Source: Halobacteriovoraceae bacterium
GTDB lineage: Bacteria; Bdellovibrionota; Bacteriovoracia; Bacteriovoracales; Bacteriovoracaceae
Reading direction: 5' to 3'
NCBI GenBank assembly: GCA_002713145.1
Contig: PAVS01000019.1
Location: 146,101-210,100, forward strand
DNA length: 64,000 nucleotides
Shown here in pieces: positions 23,493 to 31,562 of the stretch. Below the pieces are notes generated by a model. That model was not told where the DNA came from. It saw nothing but the letters and a program-made list of their open reading frames with translations, and did no database searches. Numbering within the stretch: position 1 is the first letter of the stretch; each line of letters begins with the position of its first letter. A program made the translations under genes and the position numbers.

Positions 23493-26261
23493 TTAATGTT
23501 TGATCTTACCGAAATCAAGACCTACATCTTGTGCTTGTAGGGTATTTATAAATGAATTTTGCTTGATAGAGGCATCGTTTCTATTTTGACTCCCCTCGCT
23601 AAAGATCGGGAGCCCAGTTCCATAAGATCCACTCTGCCCTGCTGTTAGAGACTTCAGTGTCACAAACTTAGTGGAATAAAAGTTTCTGGCCATATTATCC
23701 ACATTTCCATTAAGAGGATTTGTTTGTACTCCCTGCGCCGCATCGTGCTCCATTCCAGGTCTATAAGCCGAGAATAATTGAGCTTGATTTAAAACTTGGT
23801 TATTGGAAGGAAGGGCGTATTCCATTTCAATACTTTCTGAATTCCCTTGGGAGCTCCAATACTGCATCATCAGTTCACGCAAAGGGGTGCTGCAATTAGT
23901 TTGATCTCCTTTAAGCACACTATTATTTCCTACATAATAAAAAGCAAATCGTCCGGTAATACTATTGCAACTCGGCTTGGCTTGGGCTGGGTCTAGAATC
24001 GTTGAGACATCTCCGGTAAATAAGTCTTCATCTAAATCACTTATCCCTTGAGCGGCTGTTACCGCCAAGTTTTGGTTGGTATTGGTTGAAAAGTTTTCAT
24101 TGTATATCTTAAAAGCTGCCAGGTTCATAGCCGAGATATATTTATCTATGGCAGGTCTTTGGGCTTGGAGATATTCATCGAGCACCCCTCTGACTTGTCC
24201 TTCATTTTGAAAAAGACTGTCTGAGGAATTCGAAAAAAGAGGAGCATAAATTCTATGTCTAAAGAGTTGGTAGGAATTTCCCGCTCCATCTTCTAAAGAC
24301 TGACTCTCGGGACCTTTGTGAATAGCACCAAATGAATCAACTCTATTGGATGCATTGAGAGTTTCAGGGGTAGGTATAAGATAATTGTGAGCATCTAGGA
24401 GAGTAGGAGCTCTGGCAATTAATATAGCTTGATCAATATCTTGAGTGGAAACCGTGCCAGCAGGATTTTTAAGCTTAGTCCGTAGCTTTTCAAAAACTGA
24501 CTTATTATATAAACCGGCGGTTTGTTTATAGTTTACACTTTCGATAATTTGAACGGTATCTGTTCCTTGGGAGTAATAAGCACTTCTATTGATGGGATTA
24601 GTATCCGGGTAGTCATAAGCGATGTTTGGGATACCAAAAAGAATTTCTCCACCCCCGCCAGGATAGCCTCCAATAGCTTTGGAGTCATCAGTCACCCAAA
24701 AACTTGAGCCACTAAAATTGAGGGGAAGAGGCATACCAGATTCAAAATCACTATCACCGGTAATAGAAACTTCCACACCATTAGGTTTTTTCAATCTATT
24801 CATATCTATCCCCGAGATATATGGAGAAGATTTTTTTGACTCTCGTGGAAAAACAGAGGTCCCTTCATCTCTAAAAAGTTTAGGGCCTATTCTTCCTCCC
24901 ATAGGTTTAGCGGCGGCATAAGCTGTTAAGTTAATAGCTTGCCCTGGACTCATAAATGGATTGAATAAACCAATAAATTGAGCTTCCCCTTTGACTGCAT
25001 AATAAGTCATGACATCTGGGTTTTTATAAAATCCCATAGGGTAGCCAGGAACAGGCATACCTATCTTTGTGGCGGTACATTTCCCTTCGGCAGCTACCGC
25101 ACCTACGGCTCCTGCACGGGATCCATCATAACCGTCTTCATCGGTTGTGGAGGTAAAAGCGGTGTAAAAGGTAGCCAGGTTAACGGTTTGAAGTTTGAGG
25201 TCAAGGTAGCGCTTTGGCTTTTGCTTTCCCGAAGGAATGAGAAGATTACTCAGATCAAAACTATTTCCAACTGACTTTGGAGCCGGAGCGATCTCAGTGA
25301 GGGTAAAGCTCTCTCGCATTTCTCGATCGGATTCACTTCCTAGATTACGAGCACCACTCCAAAAAGCTTTATAGATTCTTTCATGACTAGGAGTTTGAGC
25401 ATTAGCAGTAATATCATTGAGAGATTGAACACAATTGGGATGGCTACCAGAATTTAAGCAGACCCCTTTATTGGGCTCAATATTCACTTGAGCTTCTAGA
25501 TTTCTAATTCTAAGTCCAAGTTCAAAAGCTTGGGGGAAGGCACCCATACGGTTTGCCGCCACTTCGGGTGCAAGATCTTTTATATTATCAGCTGCATCAC
25601 CCAAGACATTATAGGCCCAAAGATTGGAAGTGAAAAAGTTCACTTGCGTTCTACGAGTGCAGTCTTCATTTTTTTGAGAGACAATGGCGTCGATAAAGGC
25701 GTTGGTCGTTTCATCCATCCCTAAAACATTGGATGATCTAAATCTTGGTAACCCTGGAACTGCATAGCGGGTACAAAGTCCCACACTCCCTGTGTTGGCA
25801 AAATCAATACAAACGGAAGGAAAATTATAAGAGTCAGCCACTCTTTTGGCAGCCGTGGCAGTGGTGTTATAACTGCACATTCTAAAATCAACGCCCTCAG
25901 TAGTTTCACCTCTGGTAGCAGGAGCGCCGGTGTGACAATCAGCTGCCATAGGATCACCCCCCGCTACACTTCGAAGATTAAGATTTCCTAAGACATAATA
26001 TTTAAACATCCATTCTTTATAAACATTTCTCATCTCCCAGTTGAGATATGAGATATTGGTCAACTGACGAGACTGAACACTGGCTCCGGCATAAGCCGCA
26101 GCATCAACAGCATTTTGCAGATTGATTTTTGCTTTCACAAAAATCCCAATATTAATGATAAATGCCATAAGAGTAATCACAGTAACCGTGGCAGTAGCAA
26201 AAAAGATTGTTACTTGGCCTTGCTGGTTATTGGGGCATTGTGTCACTGGTTGGGGTGTCAT
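23493..26261 (-). CDS. large TadG/TadE-like membrane-anchored exported protein
   Basis: A 922-residue protein. The N-terminus NNQQGQVTIFFATATVTVITLMAFIINIGIFVKAKINLQNAVDAAAYAGA is the Tad-like pilus assembly (TadG N-terminal) signature, with one membrane helix and the AAAYAGA motif. The rest is a long extracytoplasmic region rich in Asn, Ser, Gly and Pro with scattered Cys; I recognise no further domain. I chose the ATG at 26261 over the longer frame from 26399 because the Tad signature begins there and the upstream codons overlap a structured RNA candidate on the other strand. No other tad genes are nearby. Confidence 0.8.
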   Translation of the reverse strand: MTPQPVTQCPNNQQGQVTIFFATATVTVITLMAFIINIGIFVKAKINLQNAVDAAAYAGASVQSRQLTNISYLNWEMRNVYKEWMFKYYVLGNLNLRSVAGGDPMAADCHTGAPATRGETTEGVDFRMCSYNTTATAAKRVADSYNFPSVCIDFANTGSVGLCTRYAVPGLPRFRSSNVLGMDETTNAFIDAIVSQKNEDCTRRTQVNFFTSNLWAYNVLGDAADNIKDLAPEVAANRMGAFPQAFELGLRIRNLEAQVNIEPNKGVCLNSGSHPNCVQSLNDITANAQTPSHERIYKAFWSGARNLGSESDREMRESFTLTEIAPAPKSVGNSFDLSNLLIPSGKQKPKRYLDLKLQTVNLATFYTAFTSTTDEDGYDGSRAGAVGAVAAEGKCTATKIGMPVPGYPMGFYKNPDVMTYYAVKGEAQFIGLFNPFMSPGQAINLTAYAAAKPMGGRIGPKLFRDEGTSVFPRESKKSSPYISGIDMNRLKKPNGVEVSITGDSDFESGMPLPLNFSGSSFWVTDDSKAIGGYPGGGGEILFGIPNIAYDYPDTNPINRSAYYSQGTDTVQIIESVNYKQTAGLYNKSVFEKLRTKLKNPAGTVSTQDIDQAILIARAPTLLDAHNYLIPTPETLNASNRVDSFGAIHKGPESQSLEDGAGNSYQLFRHRIYAPLFSNSSDSLFQNEGQVRGVLDEYLQAQRPAIDKYISAMNLAAFKIYNENFSTNTNQNLAVTAAQGISDLDEDLFTGDVSTILDPAQAKPSCNSITGRFAFYYVGNNSVLKGDQTNCSTPLRELMMQYWSSQGNSESIEMEYALPSNNQVLNQAQLFSAYRPGMEHDAAQGVQTNPLNGNVDNMARNFYSTKFVTLKSLTAGQSGSYGTGLPIFSEGSQNRNDASIKQNSFINTLQAQDVGLDFGKIKH

Positions 26262-26328
26262 ATAGCATATTCTAGCAAAATAACACCACGAGAGACAATA
26301 TAACTTACCAGAATTGGGTAAATAAATC

Positions 26329-26345
26329 TTGGCATCTACCTTGCG
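26329..26345 (+). promoter_or_regulatory. sigma-54-type -24/-12 promoter of the candidate RNA at 26355
   Basis: TTGGCA (26329-26334) and TTGC (26341-26344) match TTGGCAY-N5-TTGC, with GG and GC 12 bases apart. The predicted start, 12 bases after the GC, is 26356, which coincides with the first base pair of the fold at 26355-26410. Confidence 0.65.
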
Positions 26346-26354
26346 ATATATAAA

Positions 26355-26432
26355 GGCATCCATAGGGTGCCGATCTATGGTAGCTGAACGTCTGTTCAAT
26401 TCGGCATGCCTTCATAGTTTCTTTTCTTTTTT
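26355..26432 (+). ncRNA. candidate structured RNA: pseudoknotted three-way junction with U-rich tail
   Basis: Stems read directly: P1 GGCAT 26355-26359 with ATGCC 26406-26410; P2 CCATAG 26360-26365 with CTATGG 26375-26380; P3 TGAAC 26385-26389 with GTTCA 26394-26398; and a pseudoknot of GCCGA in the P2 loop (26369-26373) with TCGGC (26401-26405), which is directly stacked on P1. This makes 21 base pairs in 56 bases. A pyrimidine tract (26415-26432, mostly T) follows. Either it is a small RNA ending near 26432, or an aptamer-like leader of the 26502 gene. It does not match c-di-GMP, preQ1, SAM, twister or hammerhead consensus as I remember them. Confidence 0.5.
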
Positions 26433-26447
26433 TCGTTTTGTTCGCCC

Positions 26448-26480
26448 CTGGGGATAGGAGTATCCCCGGAGGTCTTTTTA
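26448..26480 (+). terminator. hairpin with T-run downstream of the candidate RNA
   Basis: GGGGATA (26450-26456) pairs with TATCCCC (26461-26467), loop GGAG, with further C-G pairs outside; TCTTTTTA follows at 26473-26480. In the plus direction it looks like an intrinsic terminator placed before the 26502 gene. No plus-strand protein gene precedes it, which fits an RNA transcribed from 26356. Confidence 0.55.
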
Positions 26481-26489
26481 AAATTATGT

Positions 26490-26495
26490 TATAAT
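26490..26495 (+). promoter_or_regulatory. TATAAT -10 box before the 26502 gene
   Basis: A perfect TATAAT ends 6 bases before the ATG at 26502. If used, the transcript would begin at or next to the start codon, that is, a leaderless mRNA; no ribosome-binding site is visible. No good -35 box is seen. Confidence 0.35.
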
Positions 26496-26501
26496 TCAAT
26501 T

Positions 26502-26798
26502 ATGAAAAAAGTTGTATGGGTTTTGATATTATTGGCTCCTAGTTGTTTTGCTTGCGAGCTAAGTGAAAAAGAGTTGAAAGAAAAACTGAAAAAAGAAGTC
26601 TACTCTACTATTCGAAATACCTACCGAGCTTTCATACGGTATGAAGTGGATGGGATAACCTCTCTGAGCTCCAATAGTTTCACTGCTAAACTTTCTCTTA
26701 AACAAACAAGGTGCAAGACAGTGGATTTTCACTTAGATGTAGATGCCAATTGCAATATTTCTACCAATGTTCAGCAGATAGATGGCTGTTTAGAGTAA
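26502..26798 (+). CDS. small exported protein, unknown function
   Basis: A 98-residue protein with a signal peptide (KKVVWVLILLAPSCFA) and a mature part that opens with an amphipathic Lys/Glu helix and then a short beta region with three Cys (TRCKTVDF, DANCNIS, DGCLE). There is no ribosome-binding site before the ATG. Its upstream region holds the candidate structured RNA and a terminator-like hairpin, so expression may be conditional. No homologue recognised. Confidence 0.65.
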   Translation: MKKVVWVLILLAPSCFACELSEKELKEKLKKEVYSTIRNTYRAFIRYEVDGITSLSSNSFTAKLSLKQTRCKTVDFHLDVDANCNISTNVQQIDGCLE

Positions 26799-26857
26799 TT
26801 TCTTCCCGCTACAATCTTCTCCCTATAATGTGGTTAAATATTAAGTGAGGAGAATGG

Positions 26858-27331
26858 ATGAAACAAAAAGATATTCCACTTAAAACCAAGCGTTTTTATA
26901 AAGTAAAAAATCCGAAGAAAAATTTTCTCTGTGCGCTCTGTAGTGCTCCTCGTTCCATGAAATATAGTAAGCAGTTAGGAGCAATGAACTACCTGCAAAT
27001 TATCCTTATTTCTTCTGCGCTGACCTTGAGTTTATTTAATATAATTGGCCCTAAAGTTATTTTCTCCGTGTTTGTGGTTTGGGCCGTATTTGAAATCGTA
27101 AATAAACTACTTTATCGCAAAGAAATACCCTGTCCGTATTGTGGCTTTGATGCCACTTGGTATCGAAGAGATGTGAAAAAAGCCAATCAACTGGTAAAAG
27201 AGTTTTGGGCCAAAAATTATCCTGAACTCGTCAGCCCTAAACTTGATGAAACCATCTTAGATGAAAGTCAAAATATTCCACCTGAGCAGTTAGAAACAGC
27301 TGAAGCACCAAGTCAAACTGCAGTAAATTAA
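26858..27331 (+). CDS. membrane protein with split zinc-ribbon cysteines
   Basis: A 157-residue protein. A first CxxC (CALCSAPRSMKYS, about residue 27) and a second (CPYCGFDATWYRRD, about residue 88) flank two predicted membrane helices (YLQIILISSALTLSLFNIIG and VIFSVFVVWAVFEIVNKLL). The four Cys may bind one zinc on the cytoplasmic face. GAGGAGA precedes the ATG. A TATAAT at 26824-26829 may be its -10 box. Function unknown. Confidence 0.75.
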   Translation: MKQKDIPLKTKRFYKVKNPKKNFLCALCSAPRSMKYSKQLGAMNYLQIILISSALTLSLFNIIGPKVIFSVFVVWAVFEIVNKLLYRKEIPCPYCGFDATWYRRDVKKANQLVKEFWAKNYPELVSPKLDETILDESQNIPPEQLETAEAPSQTAVN

Positions 27332-27506
27332 ACAATTTAAATTTGTATATAAAGCTATCTCCTTGAAAGTTCTAAGCAAAAAAACTTGAGAAATTTGCTT
27401 CCACTTTTCCTGTTTTTTTAATAAATTTATAAACACACAAAAGCTTACGGAAACCATTATGACATACATAACCATTGTCACTGTAAGTTGATCGAAAGGA
27501 GAAAAC

Positions 27507-27950
27507 ATGAGTGTAAACAAAGTAATTTTACTAGGAAGATTAGGCCAGGATCCAGAGTTAAAGTACACACCATCAGGAGCAGCGGTTTGTAATTTTTCAC
27601 TTGCGACTAGCGAGAGTTGGAATGACAAAAACTCAGGACAAAAACAAGAGCGTACAGAATGGCATAGAGTTGTTGTATGGGGAAAATTAGCTGAGCTTTG
27701 TAATCAATATCTCTCCAAGGGGAGACAAGCATTTGTTGAAGGTCGTCTTCAAACGAGATCTTGGGAAGATAAAAGCGGACAAAAGAGATATACAACTGAA
27801 ATCAATGCAACTACAGTTCAATTTATTGGTGGACAAGCTAATACATCAACTAATACGAACTACGATCAGTCGAATTCAAATAGCTCTGACTCTCAAGAAT
27901 ATAATATTGCAAGTGATGCCAACTTCGCATCTGACGATATTCCTTTCTAG
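27507..27950 (+). CDS. ssb: single-stranded DNA-binding protein
   Basis: A 147-residue SSB: OB fold from [22 protein letters not shown] to ATTVQFIGG, a Gln/Asn/Ser-rich linker, and the acidic C-terminal tip ASDDIPF that docks replication and repair partners. It coats single-stranded DNA as a tetramer. AAAGGAG precedes the ATG. It is monocistronic, with its own terminator at 27977. Confidence 0.97.
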   Translation: MSVNKVILLGRLGQDPELKYTPSGAAVCNFSLATSESWNDKNSGQKQERTEWHRVVVWGKLAELCNQYLSKGRQAFVEGRLQTRSWEDKSGQKRYTTEINATTVQFIGGQANTSTNTNYDQSNSNSSDSQEYNIASDANFASDDIPF

Positions 27951-27976
27951 ACACTTTATCATATTGAGAAATAACT

Positions 27977-28006
27977 AAGCCTGCGTCATGCAGGCTTTTT
28001 TTTTTA
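27977..28006 (+). terminator. intrinsic terminator after ssb
   Basis: Stem AGCCTGC (27978-27984) with GCAGGCT (27990-27996), loop GTCAT, followed by about ten T. Confidence 0.95.
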
Positions 28007-28075
28007 TCATATATTGCCTCTCAAAAACTCTCATAATTCATGTTAAAATAGGACGAATTGGTAAAGAGGTATGTA

Positions 28076-29209
28076 TTGGATTTAATAAAGAGTTATTTTT
28101 CTGTCAGCTTTGATTTGATTATTTATGATCAAGAGTTACCTTTTGATCTTTATGTGAATTCCTCAACCCTTTCAAAAAAACAAAAATTTATTAGAATTTT
28201 TCCTGAAGGGGAGATGTTTACCAAACAAGATCTTGAAGATTTTAAAAAGAAATATCCCCAACTCTATATTAGCGAAGAGCATAGAAAAAAATATATGCGC
28301 AGTCTCGTGCAATCTGAGGACACATCAGATGAAAAAGCTGCGGAGTTTATTAAGGACTCTGCTATTAAATATCTTCACAATGTGTTTGACCCTAAGAAAG
28401 AATTCTCAACACAAGTCTTAGAGGAAACAATTGAAGGTTGCAAGGACGCGGTTGAAAATATGATTGATCTGCTAGATGACTATTCTATTGATGGTCTGAG
28501 AGGTTTAATTGGAAATTTATCAGGTCATGATTTTTATACTTATGATCACTCTATAAATGTCTCGATGTACTCCATTACTATTTTGAGAGTCATAAAGCCA
28601 AATGCGACCCGACTGGAGTTGACTCACGCAGGTCTTGGAGGGCTTCTTCATGATCTAGGAAAAATTAAAATTCCCACAGAGATTATTAATAAACCCGCCA
28701 ACCTAACTGACGAAGAATATACTGTGATTAAAACTCACCCGGATATAGGGATCAAATTACTTTTGGAGAGTGAAGGGCTAGGCGTGGAGTCAATTGATCT
28801 GGGAACCATTGCAAGAGTTGTTCATGAGCATCATGAAAACTGGGGCGGGGGAGGCTATCCTAGTGGTATTCAAGGGACAGATATTCATATACTCGCTCGT
28901 ATTTGCGCCATCGCTGATTTTTTTGATGCGATCACCACCAAAAGATCTTATGCAGAAGTTGTTACGATTTCGCAAGCTCTCAATATCATGGAAAAAACAG
29001 CGGGGAAAAAAATTGATCCCAAAATCTTTCAGGCTTTTAAATCACATATAAGTCAATCAAATATTATTGATGTAAAAGAGCTGACCATTGCGGATAATTT
29101 TGATCCTTGTATGCCTCATGAGACTTTGCCTTTAATTGAAGAAGAGATTGTACCAAAGCGCAAGGGTCCTAAAAAAGTGAATATGTTTGATCATAAAAAG
29201 AAAGGTTAA
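28076..29209 (+). CDS. HD-GYP domain protein (putative c-di-GMP phosphodiesterase)
   Basis: About 377 residues. The N-terminal 85 residues form a small alpha/beta domain (FDLYVNSSTLSKKQKFIRIFPEGEMFTKQDLEDFKKKYP). The HD-GYP domain (about 155-325) keeps the family motifs: HDFYTYDHSINV, HDLGKIKIP, HHENWGGGGYPSG. HD-GYP proteins linearise c-di-GMP. I prefer the TTG at 28076, with AGAGG 6 bases upstream, over the TTG at 28058. The last bases run directly into the threonine dehydratase start. Confidence 0.9.
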   Translation: MDLIKSYFSVSFDLIIYDQELPFDLYVNSSTLSKKQKFIRIFPEGEMFTKQDLEDFKKKYPQLYISEEHRKKYMRSLVQSEDTSDEKAAEFIKDSAIKYLHNVFDPKKEFSTQVLEETIEGCKDAVENMIDLLDDYSIDGLRGLIGNLSGHDFYTYDHSINVSMYSITILRVIKPNATRLELTHAGLGGLLHDLGKIKIPTEIINKPANLTDEEYTVIKTHPDIGIKLLLESEGLGVESIDLGTIARVVHEHHENWGGGGYPSGIQGTDIHILARICAIADFFDAITTKRSYAEVVTISQALNIMEKTAGKKIDPKIFQAFKSHISQSNIIDVKELTIADNFDPCMPHETLPLIEEEIVPKRKGPKKVNMFDHKKKG

Positions 29210-29210
29210 T

Positions 29211-30425
29211 ATGAAGTTGGATGTGAAAGGTTTTGAGGCAGCTTATAAAGTTATTGGTCAATATTTAGCACCTACACCGTTAGTAAAAAATGAGATCCTG
29301 AGTAAGAAGTTTAGCTGTAATATTTATTTAAAGTGTGAAAATTTACAGCCGGTAGGGTCATTTAAACTGAGAGGCGCTTTAAATAAATTAGCAAGCTTAT
29401 CTCAAGAAGAGCGTGAAAAAGGTGTGCTTGCTGTGAGTGCCGGGAATCACGCCCAAGGTGTCGCTTGGGCCGCTCAAAAGTTTGATACTAAAGCTACGAT
29501 AGTGATGCCTGAAAACTCACCCTTGGTTAAAATCATGAATACTGAGAATCTCGGTGCTAAAGTCATCTTGCATGGGCAAAATGTGGATGACAGTTTTCAA
29601 TTTGCTAAAGAGTATTTGGCCAAAAATAAACTCGTCTATGTTCACCCTTTTAACGACCCAGAAGTTATCTATGGTCAGGGAAGTATTGCTTTTGAACTCA
29701 AACAACAAATTGAAGATATCCATTTTATGTTCGGAAGTATTGGTGGTGGAGGTCTCATGAGTGGGGTTGGACATATGGGAAAAATCTTTTTTCCTCATTG
29801 TACTATGGTTGGCTCTCAGTCAACGGGGGCTAACTCAATGATCCGTTCTCTGCAGCAAGGAAAACTCATTGAAAGTGAAACCGTCGAAACATTTGCTGAT
29901 GGAATCAAAGTTAAAAAACCAGAACTTAAAATGTATGAGCTTTTGGATGAAATTATTGATGAAGCCGTTGAGGTTTCAGATGATAAAGTCGCCATGGGCG
30001 TTTTGGAGCTGATGGAACAAGCAAGACTCATCGCTGAAGGTGCTGGGGCCATCAATCTCGCCGCATTTAAAGCATTATTTGAAGTGAACCCGAGACGTTT
30101 TAAAGGGAAAAATATTGTTCTTTTAATTTGTGGCGGAAATATTGATATCAATTTAGTTGATAGAATTATTGAAAAAGGACTTATCGAGTCTCATAGAAGA
30201 ATTAAATTAAAAGTGCTGCTACAAGATGAGCCTGGTGCTCTAAATAAACTCACTCAAGCCTTGACACTAGCGAAAGCTAATATTTTACAAGTGGATCATA
30301 AACGTGATGTCCCTGATCTCGCCATGAATCAATCTATTGTGGAAGTGACTGTTGAGTGTCGAGGAGAGCCACACTCAAAAGAAATATTAAGTAAAGTTGA
30401 AGAACAATTCTCACTTTTAAAATAA
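29211..30425 (+). CDS. ilvA: threonine dehydratase with ACT domain
   Basis: A 404-residue PLP enzyme that deaminates threonine to 2-oxobutyrate, the first step towards isoleucine. The PLP lysine is in GSFKLRGALNK, the phosphate-binding loop is SIGGGGLMSG, and LLICGGNIDINL follows. Residues about 330-404 form an ACT domain (LKVLLQDEPGALNKLTQALTLAKANILQVDH), as in the one-ACT TdcB/IlvA forms; the classic long IlvA has two regulatory ACT-like units. I chose the ATG at 29211, preceded by AAAGG, over an in-frame start at 29187 inside the HD-GYP gene. Confidence 0.92.
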   Translation: MKLDVKGFEAAYKVIGQYLAPTPLVKNEILSKKFSCNIYLKCENLQPVGSFKLRGALNKLASLSQEEREKGVLAVSAGNHAQGVAWAAQKFDTKATIVMPENSPLVKIMNTENLGAKVILHGQNVDDSFQFAKEYLAKNKLVYVHPFNDPEVIYGQGSIAFELKQQIEDIHFMFGSIGGGGLMSGVGHMGKIFFPHCTMVGSQSTGANSMIRSLQQGKLIESETVETFADGIKVKKPELKMYELLDEIIDEAVEVSDDKVAMGVLELMEQARLIAEGAGAINLAAFKALFEVNPRRFKGKNIVLLICGGNIDINLVDRIIEKGLIESHRRIKLKVLLQDEPGALNKLTQALTLAKANILQVDHKRDVPDLAMNQSIVEVTVECRGEPHSKEILSKVEEQFSLLK

Positions 30426-30462
30426 CGATGGTCTAAAGTAAGACAAATATCCTCTTTTTTGA

Positions 30463-31485
30463 CTAATTTGTTTCTCTTTCGATTTTCTCAAGCAACTCTT
30501 GATAAAAAATCATTTCTTGCTCATATCTCTCAAACTGCTCCTTGGCCGCTTGAGCTTTTTGAGATCTACCTGAGCTTAAATAAATCTCCCTATTACGTTC
30601 CATCACGGCCATATTGCTGGCAGCGATATCCATGTTGTTTTGGTAGGTGTTCATGAGCTGTTGAGTGGTTTGATCTTCCCAACTGATTGTTTGCACTGAC
30701 TTTTGTCTGAGTTCTTCGTACTCTCTGGAAAAGATGTCTCTATAATTGAGTCGGTTGAGAACAAATGTTTCAAAGCCTTCGCGATCAATCATATAGCCGT
30801 AGCTGAAAAAATCCTGCATGGGGTTGGGAAATCTTAAACCAGTGTATTCACTTAATTGTTCTTCGAATTCCATTTGCTCACGGAAAGCTCTTAATTCTCC
30901 ACCTGGACCATTGAGCCTTTGTTCCGTGTAATCTTCAAAATTATTGTAATCGAGGTAATTGCTTACTTTTCTTTCGCTATCAAAAAAATGATCAAATTCG
31001 TGGGCCAGGATGGTTAGAGTCTTAAAGAGAGTCAGCCCTGGTTTCAGACAAATGATAGGCTGATTGAACATAACCAATGTTTGATAAACCGGTTTTTTGA
31101 TGATGATTGAGTGAAAAGATTCATTTAAAATATCGATGGTGTTCTCATTCCAGGAATCAGAAAAAAGTTTATTGAAGTAATACCCACCAGTTGTAGTGTT
31201 GTAGCTTTGAGAATAATAGCCTTGCGTATGCCCTTGCATTTTGCAGGTCTTAAAATTCTCTGTTAGCTCTGAGAGCTTTTCTTTTTTCAATATTTCATAT
31301 GTTCGCTCAAAATAATCAGCTCTTCCTACTTCCTCCATTTTATCGGCCAGTAATTTTAATTTGCTATAGGGAATCTCTCCATAGTGACCAGCCGGGATAA
31401 AAATATCTTGAAAAGAAGTCTGAGCATAAGCCGAACTTATGCATAGAGTAGATTGAACTATTAAGAGAGCGAGTATTTTTAGCAT
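30463..31485 (-). CDS. exported protein with HExxH zinc-peptidase motif
   Basis: A 340-residue protein with a signal peptide (KILALLIVQSTLCISSAYA). Around residue 170 it has KTLTILAHEFDHFFDSERKV, a classic HExxH preceded by hydrophobic residues, as in zincin metallopeptidases. A downstream Glu ligand may lie in the following EDYTEQRLNGPGGELRAFREQMEFEEQL helix. The C-terminal 70 residues are Gln/Glu-rich helices. It is probably periplasmic or secreted. A near-perfect palindrome lies about 60 bases upstream (31544). Confidence 0.75.
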   Translation of the reverse strand: MLKILALLIVQSTLCISSAYAQTSFQDIFIPAGHYGEIPYSKLKLLADKMEEVGRADYFERTYEILKKEKLSELTENFKTCKMQGHTQGYYSQSYNTTTGGYYFNKLFSDSWNENTIDILNESFHSIIIKKPVYQTLVMFNQPIICLKPGLTLFKTLTILAHEFDHFFDSERKVSNYLDYNNFEDYTEQRLNGPGGELRAFREQMEFEEQLSEYTGLRFPNPMQDFFSYGYMIDREGFETFVLNRLNYRDIFSREYEELRQKSVQTISWEDQTTQQLMNTYQNNMDIAASNMAVMERNREIYLSSGRSQKAQAAKEQFERYEQEMIFYQELLEKIERETN

Positions 31486-31543
31486 AGATTTATTCTACGC
31501 TTTTGAGGGAACATTTCTCTGGCTTAGGAAAAACTTTTAGAGA

Positions 31544-31562
31544 GTGTCTAAACTTTAAACAC
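31544..31562. promoter_or_regulatory. 19-base near-perfect palindrome upstream of the metallopeptidase gene
   Basis: GTGTCTAAACTTTAAACAC has arms complementary at all but one position. Its central 15 bases recur exactly, in reverse complement, at 57855-57869 upstream of another exported-protein gene. Operator function is inferred; an AT-rich chance match is not excluded. Confidence 0.3.

Noticed and set aside
22867..23496. 209-codon plus-strand frame opposite the H1-like gene (Phe/Leu/Val-rich)
   Set aside because: It is the antisense of AAA/AAG Lys codons. The minus frame has the ribosome-binding site and operon context.
26268..26290. CGTGGTGTTATTTTGCTA on the minus strand as a sigma-54 promoter for the TadG-like gene
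   Set aside because: GG-GC spacing is 11, one base short of the required 12.
26305..26499. 64-codon minus-strand frame and the N-terminal extension of the TadG-like gene
   Set aside because: No ribosome-binding site, no recognisable protein feature, and the region is better explained by the paired segments of the RNA candidate on the plus strand.
27370..27420. AAGCAAA/TTTGCTT hairpin before a T-run upstream of ssb as a terminator
   Set aside because: The T-run begins 12 bases after a weak AT-rich stem with a 13-base loop; not convincing.
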